Shown one piece after another: positions 61,736-64,000 of a DNA stretch of 64,000 bases. This DNA is from Trichopria drosophilae (taxonomy: Eukaryota > Arthropoda > Insecta > Hymenoptera > Diapriidae). The translations under genes and the position numbers were made by a program. Where the stretch lies: the NCBI GenBank assembly GCA_030407085.1, contig CM059582.1:49809001-49873000 (forward strand), in the 5' to 3' direction. Numbering within the stretch: the first letter of the stretch is position 1; each line of letters begins with the position of its first letter. A model generated the notes under the pieces. The model worked only from the letters and a program-made list of their open reading frames with translations. It was not told the origin of the DNA and ran no database searches.

Positions 61736-62450
61736 ATAACTCGCAATTAAAATAACAGCTGCGACGCATTATTGAAGTAATTGATGGAAACGTTGCGGGT
61801 TTTAATAAGTGTACGCACGCTCGTTGCGTGTAATTTAAAGCCTTTCGAGGATTATAATATTGTTGATGTTATTGTTGTTGTTGTGGCTGGCTCGCTTTGT
61901 TTTTGTTTTGACGGCGCGAACTATTTTTAGACTTTGATATCGAAAAATTCGGAAAACTTGGTGAAAATCCATTTTGACGTTTGACAGTTAAGTAGTCGGA
62001 AGTTTAAGTGTTAGTTGTCAATAGAATTGATGTTTTCAATGCTTATCACAAAAGTTTTTTTTTATATTCTATTTTTACGAAATTTTTATAAACTAGGTGA
62101 TTTTTATAATTTTTTAAAGTTTTGGTTTTTTATAAGTACATCAAATGTACTCGATTTTATAATCGAAAAAACGAAATAATTTGACAGACAAAAATAATAA
62201 AAATTCAATTTTTGTTCAAAAATTCAAAAAAATTATTTGTTACAATCTTTAAATAATAAAAGAAGTGATAAATTGACAAGTTATTTTTATTGCGTAAGAA
62301 AAAGTGTTGATGTTTTTAAAAATCACATTGTTGATAAACAAATATATAAAAAATAGCATTGCATACAATTTTTTAAAAATACAAAAGTAAATAATAAAGA
62401 TCAATTCCATGTTTTTTTTTTAAATGTTACTTTTTTTTAAAAAAAAAAAA
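61736..62450. other. return to AT-rich non-coding sequence
   Basis: Probable intron sequence if the candidate first exons are real. A short GTT repeat lies near 61,868. A T-run/A-run junction lies at about 62,432-62,451. Confidence 0.35.
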
Positions 62451-63278
62451 ACAATATATAAGTTAATTGAAAGTTTTTTAGAATAATTTTTTAAAAATTT
62501 AATGTAAATTTTCGTGTAATATTTTGGGTATTTTTAAAATTTTGAATAGTATATAAATAATTGTAATTACTGTGTACATAATCGCAAACTGACTGACCAT
62601 TTACCAAAGACAATTTTTAGCTTGTTTACATAAAAATTTTTGTAAACAAAAAATTTTGACATATTAAAAAAACCATAAATCTTTCATCAATTTTTTTATG
62701 TATTTTCTTAAATTGACGATAGTCAACAATTATAATCATTCTGTGAATTTAAAATCAAAAACACTCCAAAAATTAAAAATGACAAAAATTTTGGTAACTA
62801 TTATTAAAATAGTCAATTTTTTATTAATTATGTTAGAGTTCCATGAAAATAAATTTGTTAATTTAAATATTTCCATATTTATATACTATTCAAATTTAAA
62901 AAAATACCCAAAATATTAAACGAAAATTTACATTAAATTTTTTGAAAATTATTCTAAAAAACATTCTATTGACTTATATTTTGTTGTTTTTCTTTTAAAT
63001 TGGAGTATATATAAATAATTGTAATTACTGTGTACATAATCGCAAATTGACCGATTATTTACTAAAGAAAATTTTTAGCTTGTTTACATAAAAATTTTTG
63101 TAAACAAAAAGTTATGACGTATTTAAAAAAACCATAAATCTTCCATTTTTATGTATTTTCTTAAATCGACGATAGTCAGCAATTTTAATCATTTTGTGAA
63201 TTAAAAAACAAGAACACTCAATTTTTTATTTATTTTTTTAGAGCTCCATGAAAATAAATTTGTTAATTTGAATAATTC
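62451..63278. repeat. composite inverted and direct repeat
   Basis: Inverted arms (62,451-62,556 and 62,878-62,990) share GTATTTTTAAAATTTTGAAT-type and GAAAATTTACATTAAATTT blocks. They enclose a unit (about 62,551-62,872) that recurs directly downstream at 63,006-63,278 (ATAAATAATTGTAATTACTG, CATAATCGCAAA, TCCATGAAAATAAATTTGTT). The order is therefore arm, unit, inverted arm, unit. Each unit has convergent TTGTTTAC/GTAAACAA sites. No coding sequence is supported. Confidence 0.7.
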
Positions 63279-63702
63279 AATACATTTGTCTGAACCTCTG
63301 ATAGAAAGAAATAAAAAATAGACATATTTTGAAACATCGATTTTCGAGTTATTTAGTGGTCACTTACCTAAAAAAAAAAACTAAACCAACTAGAAAATAC
63401 TTTTAAAGGAATTACTCTTAAGTAAACAAAACGAATTAAGATTTTAATCAATATTAAACAAAGAATTTGTTGTTCGAGAAGGAGCGAATTCGAATTGGAA
63501 CCCAGCATCTCGGAGTATTCCCAGCGGCATTCCAACGAGCATTCTAATTTTAGCATCGTTGTCTTCTTTCTCTCTCTTTCTCATGCTCTATTTCTCTCTG
63601 GCTCCATATCACTCCATACCGACCGTTTCCTAGCTAGTTCTCCCTTCTGTACCTTCTCCTCGTTCCCTTTCTCTCCTCTACAAAGCTTTTTATTTTTCTC
63701 AG
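63279..63702. other. non-coding stretch ending in a long pyrimidine tract
   Basis: From about 63,560 the + strand becomes pyrimidine-rich (TCTTTCTCTCTCTTTCTC and CCTTTCTCTCCTCT), leading into a consensus-like acceptor TTTTTATTTTTCTCAG at 63,702. This is what a strong 3' splice site looks like. Confidence 0.4.
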
Positions 63703-63748
63703 GGCGTTTGCTGGCGGCGAGTGTCTTGGAAGCTCGACGCTGGTGGCG
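63703..63748 (+). other. candidate 46-bp internal exon
   Basis: It is bounded by the acceptor ...TTTTTCTCAG and the donor GTAAAA (63,749). The sequence is GC-rich in an AT-rich setting. All three frames are open: RLLAASVLEARRWW, GVCWRRVSWKLDAGG or AFAGGECLGSSTLVA. Coding status is therefore undecidable and it may be 5' UTR. The donor is only moderate. It would splice to candidate exon A or B upstream. Confidence 0.35.
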
Positions 63749-64000
63749 GTAAAAATCCCCGTTTTTAAACTTTTCTAATACTCCTGTTTAAGCAAAAACA
63801 AAAAACCCTTTATTTAACGATAGAAAAGGCGGGAAAATTGGTCGCGGGGGTAAATAACGGTCGAAGGCGCTTCCATCTCTCTCCGCGCCGCGGCGCGACG
63901 GAGGTCGTTAAATCTGGAATGTAAACAAGGAAATCGTGTACGTAATTATAGGCGAAAGTAGTACAATGTAATTGTTGCACTAACTCGTGTCGGTGATTAC
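63749..64000. other. second CpG-rich patch at the right edge
   Basis: CG-rich sequence resumes at 63,840-63,920 (for example CTCCGCGCCGCGGCGCGACG) and runs toward the window end. It may be part of the same gene's regulatory region. No exon is defined. Confidence 0.3.

Noticed and set aside
1..64000. CRISPR array, bacterial operon, phage or other prokaryotic features
   Set aside because: No evenly spaced identical repeats, no ribosome-binding-site/ORF series; composition, MITEs and splice signals point to a eukaryote.

Overview
This looks like eukaryotic, probably insect, nuclear DNA. It is strongly AT-rich, has no dense coding, carries many short inverted-repeat transposons with TA, TTAA or TAA target duplications, has a tRNA-derived SINE-like repeat, and has sharply bounded CpG-rich blocks without general CpG depletion. 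Strong GTAAG-type splice donors and a long pyrimidine tract also fit a spliced genome. The species cannot be named from the sequence.

Layout. Positions 1-100 hold a short open reading segment on the + strand that could be the last exon, or a donor-ended exon, of an upstream gene. From about 0.1 to 58.8 kb I recognise no gene: this is a gene desert or a very long intron, filled with decayed repeats. The clearest are: a TTAA-flanked fold-back element (1.84-2.73 kb); a two-copy TA-flanked element (0.77-1.27 and 26.3-26.8 kb); pogo/Tigger-like short elements (1.56, 21.2, 38.0 and 53.5 kb), one interrupted by a Harbinger-like MITE; a TA-flanked family with CACTGAGAG ends (33.5, 45.7, 46.5 kb, and a relative at 47.9 kb); fold-back repeats at 24.9 and 49.85 kb; and a dispersed ~123-bp repeat whose conceptual translation keeps an (A/V)DYE motif. 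The most striking structure is a pair of abutting long palindromes at 45.26-46.97 kb, one with a MITE at its dyad.

Several isolated CpG-richer segments (about 13.9, 22.3, 27.4, 36.7, 49.2 and 52.1 kb) interrupt the desert. No protein family is recognisable in them. They may be regulatory.

The right end changes character. A roughly 3-kb CpG island (58.8-61.7 kb) has two strong + strand splice donors (59,928 and 61,135), a 13-bp perfect inverted repeat containing GAGAG, and a DRE-like site. A good acceptor/donor pair encloses a possible 46-bp exon at 63,703-63,748, and CpG-rich sequence resumes at the right edge. The simplest reading is the promoter region, with alternative non-coding first exons, of a gene transcribed to the right whose coding exons lie mostly outside the window. 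Apart from the two possible small exons, I see no convincing protein-coding gene.
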